Below, in pieces: positions 8,662 through 16,984 of a stretch of DNA of 64,000 nt. The translations under genes were made by a program, and so were the position numbers. This stretch comes from an uncultured Bacteroidales bacterium (GTDB lineage Bacteria; Bacteroidota; Bacteroidia; Bacteroidales; UBA932): positions 1-64,000 of the forward strand of contig CANRID010000007.1 of assembly GCA_947630665.1 (NCBI GenBank), written 5' to 3'. Every line of letters starts with the position of its first letter. The first letter of the stretch is position 1. The notes below the pieces were generated by a model. The model saw nothing but the letters and a program-made list of their open reading frames with translations, was not told the origin of the DNA and made no database searches.

Positions 8662-9672
8662 ATGAATTTTACCGTACTGATAGACAATCGCAGAAAAAAC
8701 GAAGCGCTTTGGAGCGAACACGGATTTTCCTTGCTGTTCGAGACGGACGGACAGCTTATCCTGTTAGATACGGGCGCTTCGGGCCGGTTTGCGGATAACT
8801 GGGAAATGTTGGCGGAGAATAGGAACGCTTCCGGAGGAAATCTTTCATCCGGTCGAATGAAAAAGGCATCCCGGGGCGTCTGCCTGCGGGGAACCAGACC
8901 GGCCGATACCGGTTGGCCTGATCCTATCTCACGGACACAACGATCATACGGGCGGGCTCCGCACGTTTTTAGAATGCAATTTTTCCGCTCCGGTTTATAT
9001 ATCCGCCCGAGTAAAAGGCGCACATTATTATTCATGCCGCACGAAAACCGCGTCCGACACCGACACTGCTCCGGACACCGCTCCGGAAACCGCTCCGGAA
9101 ACTCCCTTGAACGATCCGGGTTATCTGCCTGTTTTCCGGGAATACCGGTCCATCGGAGTATCTCAGGCCGTATTGGAAGAATACCAGAACCGCATTATCT
9201 ATATCCGGGGAAGCCGCCGCCTCACGCCGAAAGTATCGCTCATAGACATCCGGGCGGAGCAGCTTCATATACCTCCCCGTTGGCCTCTTCCGGCCGGAAA
9301 TGCCACCCTGCTGGCGGAAGATCATGCGGATACATTCGATCATGAACTGGCGGTAGCCGTAGAAGATCCCGACGGTCTGGTCGTCCTTTCTCCCTGTTCC
9401 CATAACGGAGTATTGAATATCATTGAGGCCTGCCAAAAATTCACGGGAAACCGCTTGCCTGTAAAGGCTTTTATCGGAGGGACCCATCTGGTGGAATATG
9501 TCCCGGACACGATTGAACAGACCCGCGAATTGGCCCTTACAATAAAAGAAAAATATCCGCGATGAAATTTTTCTCAGGCCACTGCACTTGCCAGGCAGCT
9601 TGCGGAATATTCGAAGACATTCTGGGAGAAAGATACGAAACCTTTTACAGCGGATATTGCGGAAAGGTCTGA
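8662..9672 (+). pseudogene. broken metallo-beta-lactamase-fold hydrolase
   Basis: The pieces of one MBL-fold enzyme lie in order but in different frames. Frame of 8662: N-terminus with VLIDNRR, LLFETDGQ and LLDTGASGRFADN, intact to about 8820. Next frame (8915-9565): the metal motif LSHGHNDHTGG, then DHELAVAVEDPDG, SPCSHNGVLNII and GGTHLVEY. Frame of 9562 up to a TGA at 9670-9672: the C-terminal KFFSGHC and ILGERYETFYSG. Between the first two pieces the continuing frame also has a TGA at 8858, and the segment is longer than in intact relatives. At least two frameshifts plus this stop or insertion separate the pieces, so the enzyme is almost certainly inactive unless the assembly has indel errors. 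A proline-rich repeat near 9053-9105 (units like gctccgga) lies inside it. The family includes the Tm0894-like cyclic phosphodiesterase / dihydropterin group. Confidence 0.82.
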
Positions 9673-9741
9673 AAACCGGTCCGGGACGATCGGAGAGAAT
9701 GGCCGCGAAATCGCGTGAGATCATAAACGAATTGGGAAAAC

Positions 9742-10860
9742 ATGGAAATGGAAAATATATTTACACTATTTGTAGGGACTTATGGAAATGAAATATTCAG
9801 ATACTCTTTCAATACCCGGACACTTGAAGCGGTTCCCGACGGAAGTGCGAAAGTAGAAAACGGATCTTATCTGGCGGCAGGCAGCGCCGATACGGATCCG
9901 GAAAACCGGCCCCCTTCTTTCATATACGCTCTCACGGAAAGCGGTTCCCGGTCGGCCGTTCATGCGCTTGGCAATGATATCGGGATGTCCCGCATCAACA
10001 CGGAAAGATCCGTAGGCAAAGATCCCTGTTACGTGATCCATTACCGGAATCATGTCATAACTGCCGATTACTCGGGCGGAAGCATTTCCGTTTTCCCCAC
10101 CGCCCCGGACGGGGCGCTGCTTCCTCCTGTCCAGACAATCCGGTTCACAGGCAAAAGCGTACATCCTCTCCGGCAGCAATCTTCCCATATCCACACCGTA
10201 AGAGTGGTTCCGCCCCTTACACCGGACGGCGTTTCGGAATCATCCCCCTCACAAGGCTATCTGCTGGCTACCGACTTGGGAAGCGACCGGATCCATATTC
10301 TCAAAATCACGGAAAACGAGCCCGCTTCTTTGCGGCTGATACCCGCAAACCCCGCCTTCATTCCGGTACCGCAGGGATCGGGTCCCCGGCACATAGCATT
10401 TCATCCGGGAAAAAACATGCTTTACGTACTCGCGGAGCTATCGGGAATGATACTCGTATTCCGGATGAAAGAAACCGCCGGAGAACTTATGCTGGAACCG
10501 ATCCAGGAAATCGAAACCGATACCGCTCCCGGTCGGGCCGGCGGAGACATTCATATCAGTCCCGACGGGCGTTTTCTATACGCTTCCACCCGGAATGCTA
10601 ACGACGGCATCTTTCATTACCGTATTTCCGCACAGGACGGCACGCTTGCCTGCACGGGATTCACCCCCACGGGTCGCCATCCCAGAAGTTTTCTCATTAC
10701 TCCCGACGGATCGCTGCTGCTGGCAGCCTGCAAAAACGACAAATTGATTCAGATTTTCCGGATCGATACCCGAACAGGCGCTTTAACAGGCCCCTTACGG
10801 ACGATCGGATTTGAACGGGATGAACCCGTTTGCCTGATAGCTGCGCCCGCCCGCCGATAA
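9742..10860 (+). CDS. lactonase, 7-bladed beta-propeller (6-phosphogluconolactonase-like)
   Basis: A 372-residue cytoplasmic protein of the lactonase/YbhE family, which hydrolyses 6-phosphogluconolactone in the oxidative pentose phosphate pathway or related sugar lactones. It starts with the family-typical FTLFVGTY, then the repeated blade pattern: YALTE, VITADYSGGSISVFP, SSHIHTVRV, YLLATDLGSDRIHI, GSGPRHIAFHPG, YVLAELSGMILVF, DIHISPDGRFLYASTRN, GRHPRSFLITPDGSLLLAA. The H-x-H in SSHIH and R in GPRH are conserved near the active site. Start at 9742; a second ATG at 9748 is equally possible. No zwf or gnd is adjacent, so the exact lactone is uncertain. Confidence 0.82.
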   Translation: MEMENIFTLFVGTYGNEIFRYSFNTRTLEAVPDGSAKVENGSYLAAGSADTDPENRPPSFIYALTESGSRSAVHALGNDIGMSRINTERSVGKDPCYVIHYRNHVITADYSGGSISVFPTAPDGALLPPVQTIRFTGKSVHPLRQQSSHIHTVRVVPPLTPDGVSESSPSQGYLLATDLGSDRIHILKITENEPASLRLIPANPAFIPVPQGSGPRHIAFHPGKNMLYVLAELSGMILVFRMKETAGELMLEPIQEIETDTAPGRAGGDIHISPDGRFLYASTRNANDGIFHYRISAQDGTLACTGFTPTGRHPRSFLITPDGSLLLAACKNDKLIQIFRIDTRTGALTGPLRTIGFERDEPVCLIAAPARR

Positions 10861-10886
10861 TCCACTCTCCCGCGTATCCCTGCTTT

Positions 10887-11567
10887 TTATTTTCTGTCCG
10901 TAACGGACTGAAGTTCGAGCGTGGTTTTGACCATACCGTTCATCGCCTCCGTTGTTTGCCGGATCATGCCCGTGCCGGGAGACAACCAATAGGTATTTAC
11001 GGTTTCCTGATTCTGTCCCATTATCTTAATAATCATTTTTTCCGAAAAACGGATGCACTCGAACTTGCCGGCAGGAACTTCTACGGTTTCCCGCGCTTCG
11101 GCGATCCGGTCTTCCTGGGATATATCCATTTCCATGCTCATTCCATAGACCGTGGCCTTGATTTTCATAGAGACTCCCGGATATCGGTTCCCTATTTCCA
11201 TCTTCTTGGGGTATATCAGTTCGCCGGTCGATTCGAGAATCTCGAAATCGCCCAGTTGCGACAGATTGTCGGCGAAGATCTCCTTGAAATCCGCTTTATA
11301 TACATCTCCGGCATTATCGTATTTGAGGGTGATCGTCTGAAGAGGTCCGGTCCCTCCTTCCTGATAAACTTCCGTAGCTACTTCCGTAAAGTCATCATTC
11401 TGATTCTTAATATACTGGCGCGAAATCATGTACTGAACTCCCGTAGGCAGAGCGGCCGTAGCCTTATACTCGAGCATTTTGCCCAACCGAGGGAAAAACG
11501 GGCATTCCTGCGCAAAAAGCGAAAACGCGCAAAGCCCCAAGGCAAGGGTAAGAAGAAATTTTTTCAT
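10887..11567 (-). CDS. secreted TapB/DUF3108-like protein
   Basis: A 226-residue protein with a clear signal peptide (MKKFLLTLALGLCAFSLFAQ). The mature part is beta-rich and follows the DUF3108/TapB-like pattern: a 'pagkFECIRFSEKM' strand, then 'TYWLSPGTGMIRQTTE', typical of periplasmic lipocalin-like folds that report how a property is carried to a modified form. Two cysteines are present in the mature part. Function unknown; family members in Bacteroidetes are common and uncharacterised. Family placement is by visual pattern only. Confidence 0.6.
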   Translation of the reverse strand: MKKFLLTLALGLCAFSLFAQECPFFPRLGKMLEYKATAALPTGVQYMISRQYIKNQNDDFTEVATEVYQEGGTGPLQTITLKYDNAGDVYKADFKEIFADNLSQLGDFEILESTGELIYPKKMEIGNRYPGVSMKIKATVYGMSMEMDISQEDRIAEARETVEVPAGKFECIRFSEKMIIKIMGQNQETVNTYWLSPGTGMIRQTTEAMNGMVKTTLELQSVTDRK

Positions 11568-11597
11568 TTTAAAAAAGAATTATCCGGATTCCAGTGC

Positions 11598-11605
11598 CAA
11601 AGATA
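11598..11605 (-). promoter_or_regulatory. -7 box of the TapB-like gene
   Basis: Minus strand TATCTTTG (plus strand CAAAGATA), exact TAnnTTTG, 30 bases before the ATG at 11567. Confidence 0.6.
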
Positions 11606-11625
11606 CTAATTTATTTACCGGATAT

Positions 11626-12348
11626 CTACATTTCCTCCAGCGCATATTGGACCGCCATATTCAATATCCGGTTAAATTCGCAGGTCAGGGAGAATTTTTC
11701 CGCCGTTCTCTCCAGCAGATCGGGAGCGAACAAAAACGAATTATCTATCGGGAGGCTAACTGAAAAATCTTTATGTTTAAGCAGTTCCTTCCATTTTTCA
11801 TCCGCACCTTCGAATCCTTTAGGCACTTTCTTCAATACCTGATACGTATCCAAGCGGAAGCCGCGCGCCCGTTTCAACGCCCGGAGAAAACTGTCTCCGT
11901 TTACGGATATTTCATCCCGCAGGCTTTGCACGACTTTGGATTCCGGACAATACAGGCCGGCCGCCAGCAGATTGCCTCCTAAAAATTCCTGTCCCGGTTC
12001 CAACACATGATCCGCACCCCAACCGTCCGACAGAGGCTCCACATGAAAATAATATCCCGCATAAGGAGACTTTTTGCCTCCCTTGCAAATATATCCACCC
12101 ATATAGGTCTTATACGGGGCCTTGTTTTTAGAAAAACGGATGTCCCTGTAAATACGGAAAATACAGTCCTTGACGTCCAGCAAATCGGGACGGATATCGG
12201 AATCGAAGCGGGCTATTTCAACAATCAGCTTTTCGATAAATGAATTGAATTCGGCCTGCGCATCTTTGTATTCGGATTTATGCCTTTCGAACCACTCCCG
12301 GTTGTTATTCTCTTTCAATCGGCATAAAAAATCATAAACCTGCTTCAT
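11626..12348 (-). CDS. DUF2461 (TIGR02453 family) protein
   Basis: A 240-residue protein with the family hallmarks: FLCRLKENNNREWFERHK at the N-terminus, IFRIYRDIRFSKNKAPYKTYMGGYI near 65-90, GYYFHVEP near 97, and FLGGNLLAAGLY near 122. DUF2461 proteins are widespread in bacteria and fungi and have no established biochemical role. There is no signal peptide. It is monocistronic behind a good promoter. Confidence 0.88.
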   Translation of the reverse strand: MKQVYDFLCRLKENNNREWFERHKSEYKDAQAEFNSFIEKLIVEIARFDSDIRPDLLDVKDCIFRIYRDIRFSKNKAPYKTYMGGYICKGGKKSPYAGYYFHVEPLSDGWGADHVLEPGQEFLGGNLLAAGLYCPESKVVQSLRDEISVNGDSFLRALKRARGFRLDTYQVLKKVPKGFEGADEKWKELLKHKDFSVSLPIDNSFLFAPDLLERTAEKFSLTCEFNRILNMAVQYALEEM

Positions 12349-12369
12349 AAAAACACATTAAGTCGTATG

Positions 12370-12401
12370 CAAATATAATCCGCTATCGGATACTGGACAA
12401 A
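12370..12401 (-). promoter_or_regulatory. complete promoter of the DUF2461 gene
   Basis: Minus strand TTTG (12401-12398), 20-base spacer, TATATTTG (12377-12370); ATG follows 21 bases later. Both boxes fit the Bacteroidetes consensus. Confidence 0.75.
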
Positions 12402-12489
12402 CTTTTTATACGCTTTCCGGCATTGTTTTTATTTTACAATCGAAAAAACTTCCTAAATTTATGCCCCGGAACCTACCTGAAAGACTGTC

Positions 12490-13254
12490 ATGGAAAACAA
12501 CTTTACCATATTCCTGATACTGATGAGCATTACGGCGCTGATCGTTTTCATCGCCCTGTATTTCATAACGGCCGGGTACGGAAAATTCGCCAGCCGGAAA
12601 TGGGGTCCGGCGATCGGCAACAAACCGGCATGGATGCTGATGGAAAGTCCCGTATTCATATTAATGACAGTCTTATGGATATGCAGCCCCCGGCGGTACG
12701 AAACGGCCTTGTTGGTAATGTTCCTGCTTTTCCAGCTCCATTATTTTCAACGATCCTTCATCTTCCCCCTGCTGATCAAAGGGAAAAGCAAAATGCCCCT
12801 TTCCATCATGTTCATGGGAATCATATTCAACGTATTGAATGCCCTGATGCAGGGAGGGTGGCTGTTTTATATTTCCTCTCCCGACAGATATCCCGCCTCC
12901 TGGCTCGTCTCTCCCCAATTTATTGTCGGGACCGCCATCTATCTGACAGGAATGTTCATCAACATACAATCCGATTCCATTATCCGCCGTCTGCGCAAAC
13001 CCGGCGACACCCGCCACTACCTGCCCCGGAAAGGAATGTACAAATACGTTACCTCCGCCAACTATCTGGGAGAAATCATCGAATGGACGGGATTCGCCAT
13101 CCTGACCTGGAGTTGGGCCGGCGCGGTCTTCGCATGGTGGACCTTCGCCAATTTAGTACCCCGGGCCCATACCATTTACAAGAAGTACCGGATGGAATTC
13201 GGACAGGAAATGGAAGGTAAGAATCTCAAGCGGATCATTCCGTTCATTTATTGA
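12490..13254 (+). CDS. steroid 5-alpha-reductase homologue (5AR)
   Basis: A 254-residue integral membrane enzyme of the 3-oxo-5-alpha-steroid 4-dehydrogenase family, almost the length of the human SRD5A enzymes. The C-terminal NADPH-binding signature is very clear: PRKGMYKYVTSANYLGEIIEW near 180-200, then TWSWAGAVFAWWTFANLVPRA, IYKKY and the terminal RIIPFIY, which mirror SRD5A1/2. Six to seven hydrophobic helices are seen. Expected reaction: NADPH reduction of the C4-C5 double bond of 3-oxo-delta4 steroids to the 5-alpha (allo) product. It is the first gene of an operon; the next starts 13 bases later. Upstream TAaaTTTa at 12454-12461 is an imperfect -7 box. Comparable genes in gut Bacteroidales act on 3-oxo-delta4 bile acids (reported by Sato et al. 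2021, recalled); substrate here is inferred. Confidence 0.88.
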   Translation: MENNFTIFLILMSITALIVFIALYFITAGYGKFASRKWGPAIGNKPAWMLMESPVFILMTVLWICSPRRYETALLVMFLLFQLHYFQRSFIFPLLIKGKSKMPLSIMFMGIIFNVLNALMQGGWLFYISSPDRYPASWLVSPQFIVGTAIYLTGMFINIQSDSIIRRLRKPGDTRHYLPRKGMYKYVTSANYLGEIIEWTGFAILTWSWAGAVFAWWTFANLVPRAHTIYKKYRMEFGQEMEGKNLKRIIPFIY

Positions 13255-13267
13255 TTATCGACCGATT

Positions 13268-14545
13268 ATGAAAAACACCGATATGGAAAACATCCAGACA
13301 AACTGTCCTGCGGAGAAAAAATCCCGCCTTTTTACCCCCGGCAAGCTGGGTCCCATCACTTTACGGAACCGGACGATCCGCTCGGCGGCTTTCGAAAACA
13401 TGGCTACCGGACACAATCCCTCCAAAATGCTCTACGACTACCATAAAAGCGTTGCCGCAGGCGGCATCGGGATGACGACCATCGCTTACGCTTCCGTTAC
13501 GCAAAGCGGACTGTCGTTCAAAGACCAGTTGTGGCTCCGGAAAGAAACAGTGCCGGGGCTGCGGAAAATTACCGATGCCATCCATGCGGAAGGGGCAGCC
13601 GCCTCCATACAGATCGGGCATTGCGGAAATATGAGCCACCGCTCGGTGACCGGATGCATGCCGGTATCCGCCTCCGGGGGCTTCAATATGTACTCCCCTA
13701 CCCTGTACCGCAGTCTCAAGGAAAATGAATTGACGGAAATGGCCCGCGCTTTCGGCAACGGGGTAAGGTTGGCCCGGGAAGCCGGGTTCGACTGCGTAGA
13801 AGTCCATGCGGGACACGGATATCTTATCAGCCAGTTCCTTTCGCCCTATACCAACCGCAGAAAAGACCGGTTCGGAGGAAGCCTGCAAAACCGGATGCGT
13901 TTCATGAATATGTGCATGAACGAGGTGATGGAAGCGGCCGGCTCCGACATGGCGGTTGTAGCGAAAACCAATATGAGGGACGGATTCAAAGGCGGCATAG
14001 AAATAGACGAAGGGATAGAAATCGCCCGGGAGTTGCGCAAAAGCGGTGCGCATGCGCTGGTGCTGAGCGGAGGCTTCGTCAGCAAGGCTCCCATGTATGT
14101 TATGCGCGGCGCCATGCCGATCAAAACCCTTACCCATTATATGGATATCTGGTGGCTCAAATACGGGGTAAAATTAGTGGGAAGAATGATGATCCCTACC
14201 GTACCGTTCAAAGAGGCGTATTTCTTGGAAGACGCGCTTCGTTTCCGGGAAGCGATGCCGGATTATCCCCTCATATATGTAGGAGGACTTGTATCCCGAC
14301 AGAAAATAGACATGGTGCTGGACCACGGGTTCGAATTCGTACAGATGGGACGGGCCGTACTGCACGATCCGGCTTTCGTAAATAAGATGAAGGAGCAAGG
14401 GCTGGAAAGATGCGGGTGCAAACACTCCAATTATTGTATCGGCAGGATGTACAGCATAGAAATGGCCTGCCACCAGCATCTGCAAGAAGAACTGCCGTCC
14501 AAACTGAAAAAAGAAATCGAGCGGTTAGAAGCAGAAAACAAATGA
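13268..14545 (+). CDS. Old Yellow Enzyme-type flavin reductase (5BR/BaiCD-like)
   Basis: A 425-residue FMN-dependent ene-reductase. The TIM-barrel features are [13 protein letters not shown] near 25, QIGHCGN near 115, [28 protein letters not shown] near 177-205 and the C-terminal phosphate-binding YVGGLVS and [10 protein letters not shown]. It lacks the second FAD/NAD domain found in full-length BaiCD/BaiH (over 600 residues). A C-terminal cysteine group (C-G-C-x5-C-x10-C near 381-400) remains where those enzymes bind an iron-sulfur cluster. Sitting between 5AR and two dehydrogenases, it is a good candidate for the 5-beta-reductase of 3-oxo-delta4 bile acids. Electron donor and substrate are inferred. 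ATG 13268; 13283 is an alternative. Confidence 0.82.
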   Translation: [425 protein letters not shown]

Positions 14546-14596
14546 AATTTGGGTTATGCCGAGGCGCAGCGTGTTTGTAATGATAAAATATAAGGA

Positions 14597-15523
14597 ATGA
14601 GAAATTTTTCACAGACCGGAACAATGCGTCTTACCGCATTGGTAACCGGAGCCAGCTCGGGTATAGGCAGCCAGTATGCCGACCAGCTGGCCCTGAGGGG
14701 GTGCAACGTTCTGTTGATAAGCAATCAGGCCGGGCAGATCCGGGAAACGGCAGCCCGCATCGCCTCGAAGTACGGATACACCGACCTGTCTCCCATGCCG
14801 GAGAACTTGAACACGGAGGGATATACAGAAAATCAGACACATCTGCGGGAATCCGAACCCCGGAAAACGGGAAACGGAACACTCTCCGAGTCCCCCTGGG
14901 TAATGGGACTGTACAAAGACCTGGCGGAGGCCGAAGCCGCCCGCGAATTATGGGAATTCTGCAAAGAAAAAGGCATGGAGGTGGATATATTAATCAACAA
15001 TGCCGGCATTTTCTTTTTCAAGGATACCATCGACTGTCCGCCCGAAAAGGTGCGGGCCATTCTGAACCTGCATGTGGTAACCTCGACCATGCTGTGCCGG
15101 TATTTCGGAGAGGATATGAAAAAAAGGAAAAGAGGCTATATCCTCAATATGTCCTCCATATCCGTCCATACCCCTTTTCCGGGCATATCGCTCTATACGG
15201 CGACCAAATCGTTTATAAGGACTTTTACAAAAGCCCTGCATTATGAAATGAAGGACTATGGAGTGAAAGTCGTGGCTGTATCGCCCGGAGCTGTGGCGAC
15301 CGATCTTTACAACCTGCCGCCGCATTTGCAAAAACTGGGCGTCAGGTTAGGGATTATCTACCGGCCCGGCCGGCTGGCCGATAAAGCCCTGAATAAGTTG
15401 GCGAAAGGGAAAATCGAATTTATTCCGGGTTTTGTCAACCGTTTTTACAAACCTTTCTTCGCCATTTTGCCGGGATGGTTCAAAATGATGGCGCGGAGAA
15501 AGCTCAAAACGTTAATGAAATGA
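14597..15523 (+). CDS. short-chain dehydrogenase 1, candidate hydroxysteroid dehydrogenase
   Basis: A 308-residue classical SDR. The cofactor motif TGASSGIG is at 17-24, NNAG near 133, the catalytic Ser in NMSSIS, and Y200-x3-K204 (YTATK). The sequence around SPGAVATDLY and the extended basic C-terminus resemble 17-beta-HSD12/DltE-like reductases. A hydrophilic insertion of about 45 residues (roughly 55-100) sits between the second strand and third helix, where ordinary SDRs are short. RBS TAAGGA precedes ATG 14597; ATG 14624 would also keep the fold. The stop overlaps the next start (ATGA). In this operon a 3-hydroxysteroid dehydrogenase (3-oxo to 3-beta- or 3-alpha-hydroxy) is the likely role. 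Confidence 0.8.
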   Translation: MRNFSQTGTMRLTALVTGASSGIGSQYADQLALRGCNVLLISNQAGQIRETAARIASKYGYTDLSPMPENLNTEGYTENQTHLRESEPRKTGNGTLSESPWVMGLYKDLAEAEAARELWEFCKEKGMEVDILINNAGIFFFKDTIDCPPEKVRAILNLHVVTSTMLCRYFGEDMKKRKRGYILNMSSISVHTPFPGISLYTATKSFIRTFTKALHYEMKDYGVKVVAVSPGAVATDLYNLPPHLQKLGVRLGIIYRPGRLADKALNKLAKGKIEFIPGFVNRFYKPFFAILPGWFKMMARRKLKTLMK

Positions 15524-16566
15524 CGCGCCGCCCGCAAAATTTTATGGAAACGGAAAATTGGAAGGAGCCGGCCGCTATCGATAGGATTGCGGTCATGACC
15601 GGCGCCACGGGAGGAATCGGGAGTCATGTATGCGCCCGTCTGATAGAAAAAGGATATACGGTATATGCCGCCTGCCGGAATGCCGCCAAAGGAGAACGAT
15701 TCAGGCAGGAAATGGCCGGCAGTCTCTCTCCCGACCTGCCGCCCGCTGTAACGGACAGCCGCCTGATTCTGATCCCCGCCGACCTGAAATCCTTCACTTC
15801 CACGGACCGTTTTACGGACCGGATCATCTCGCTGCTGGGAACCGGCATATCCGGAGAGGAACTTTCAAATGACCGGGAACCACCGGAAAACGCCGGAGGC
15901 AACGGGCCGGAGGCAAAAGACGGCCGCCGCCCTGCTATCGGGATACTGATAAATAATGCGGGCATCATCGCCCCCCGCTTCGAGGTTACGGAAGACGGAT
16001 ACGAATCCTCCCTCCAGGTCAATTACCTGGCTCCCCGCCGGATCATCCGCCGGCTGCTCCCCTATCTTCATCCGCAGGAGGGTCGGATTATCAATACCGT
16101 TTCCTGCACCATCCGGATAGCTTCGCCCGATCCGTACATCCGGGAATGGCTCCGGGCAGACGAGGAGCAGGAGCCGGAAAACCTGAAACTGTCGGGACAA
16201 TTGCTGGAAGAACAGAAAAGACATTTCCGGAATCTCAAAAATTACGGGAACTCCAAATGGCTGCTGGCCGTCCATACGGCACGGTTGCACGAATCGCTTC
16301 GTTTACAAGGTTCCGGCATCCGGGTATTCGGCGCCGATCCCGGCATAGTGAATACGAATATCATTACTTTGGACAGATGGTTCGATCCGTTGGCCGACCT
16401 GTTTTTCCGTCCGTTTATAAAGACGCCCCGGCAAGGAGCCGTTCCGTTAGTGCGGGCCGCCGAATATCCTTTCCATCCCGACAGGCCCCTCCTTTTCAAA
16501 GGGAAAAAGGAAGTTTCTTTTCCCGCAAATATCCTGGCATTCGCCCATCGGGAATTTCCGCAATAA
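15520..16566 (+). CDS. short-chain dehydrogenase 2, RDH-like
   Basis: A 348-residue SDR of the retinol-dehydrogenase/WWOX-like type. TGATGGIG is at 27-34, NNAG near 145, NTVSC as the Ser segment and Y242-x3-K246 (YGNSK). The tail GADPGIVNTNII and a hydrophobic 'DPLADLFFRPF' helix suggest membrane association. Two long insertions are present, near 75-135 (gly/pro/charged) and near 205-235. ATG 15520 is chosen because it overlaps the previous stop as ATGA, implying translational coupling; ATG 15544 is possible. With the upstream reductases it completes a set able to reduce both the ring double bond and a keto group. The positional and stereo-specificity cannot be read from sequence. Confidence 0.78.
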   Translation: MTRRPQNFMETENWKEPAAIDRIAVMTGATGGIGSHVCARLIEKGYTVYAACRNAAKGERFRQEMAGSLSPDLPPAVTDSRLILIPADLKSFTSTDRFTDRIISLLGTGISGEELSNDREPPENAGGNGPEAKDGRRPAIGILINNAGIIAPRFEVTEDGYESSLQVNYLAPRRIIRRLLPYLHPQEGRIINTVSCTIRIASPDPYIREWLRADEEQEPENLKLSGQLLEEQKRHFRNLKNYGNSKWLLAVHTARLHESLRLQGSGIRVFGADPGIVNTNIITLDRWFDPLADLFFRPFIKTPRQGAVPLVRAAEYPFHPDRPLLFKGKKEVSFPANILAFAHREFPQ

Positions 16567-16596
16567 CAGAAAATCTCCCGACAGCCTTCCCCGCAA

Positions 16597-16620
16597 GAGC
16601 GGTTAAACAAACAACCGCTC
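16597..16620 (+). terminator. hairpin after the steroid-reductase operon
   Basis: Perfect 8-bp stem GAGCGGTT/AACCGCTC with an 8-base loop, 31 bases after the last SDR stop. The following run is only moderately T-rich (ctgttt), so termination strength is uncertain. Confidence 0.55.
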
Positions 16621-16663
16621 CGCTCTGTTTATGTAATTGCTAAAACTGAAAATCATTATTGCC

Positions 16664-16960
16664 ATGAAAAAGTACAGACTCATAAACAACCGGGGAGCCC
16701 ATCAATACGAATTTCAATTGGAAAACGGATCGGCGATGGTCGAATATATCAAAACAAAAAACGGGGAAATGGTGCTTACGCATACCGAAGTGCCTACACG
16801 GTACCAGAAACAGGGAGTGGGCACCGAATTAGTGGAACAGGTGCTGGAAGATATCAAGAAGTCTCATTTGCAGGTAGTTCCGATCTGTCCGTTCATTGCC
16901 GATTACATCAGCGCGCATCCCCAATGGAAATCGCTGGTAGTGAAAGGAATCGATGTATAG
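16664..16960 (+). CDS. small GNAT-like N-acetyltransferase (COG2388)
   Basis: A 98-residue protein of the short GNAT group (YjdJ-like). The acetyl-CoA motif is RYQKQGVGTELVEQVLEDIK (about 46-65), followed by VVPICPFIADYISAHPQWKSLV, which is diagnostic for the family. These minimal acetyltransferases lack the N-terminal half of ordinary GNATs; substrates are unknown. ATG 16664 is the first methionine with the conserved MKKYRLINN start; the in-frame extension to 16637 lacks conservation signs. It is followed by the convergent AraC gene. Confidence 0.85.
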   Translation: MKKYRLINNRGAHQYEFQLENGSAMVEYIKTKNGEMVLTHTEVPTRYQKQGVGTELVEQVLEDIKKSHLQVVPICPFIADYISAHPQWKSLVVKGIDV

Positions 16961-16984
16961 CATCCTTATTTCCAGATTATTGTT

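Noticed and set aside
9053-9105. Short tandem gctccgga units as a possible CRISPR or satellite
   Set aside because: Only four degenerate units within a coding pseudogene; they encode Thr-Ala-Pro-Glu repeats and have no spacer structure.
9032-9724. Long open frame (230 codons) on the minus strand across the MBL pseudogene
   Set aside because: Composition is that of an antisense shadow in high-GC text; the plus strand carries clear family motifs.
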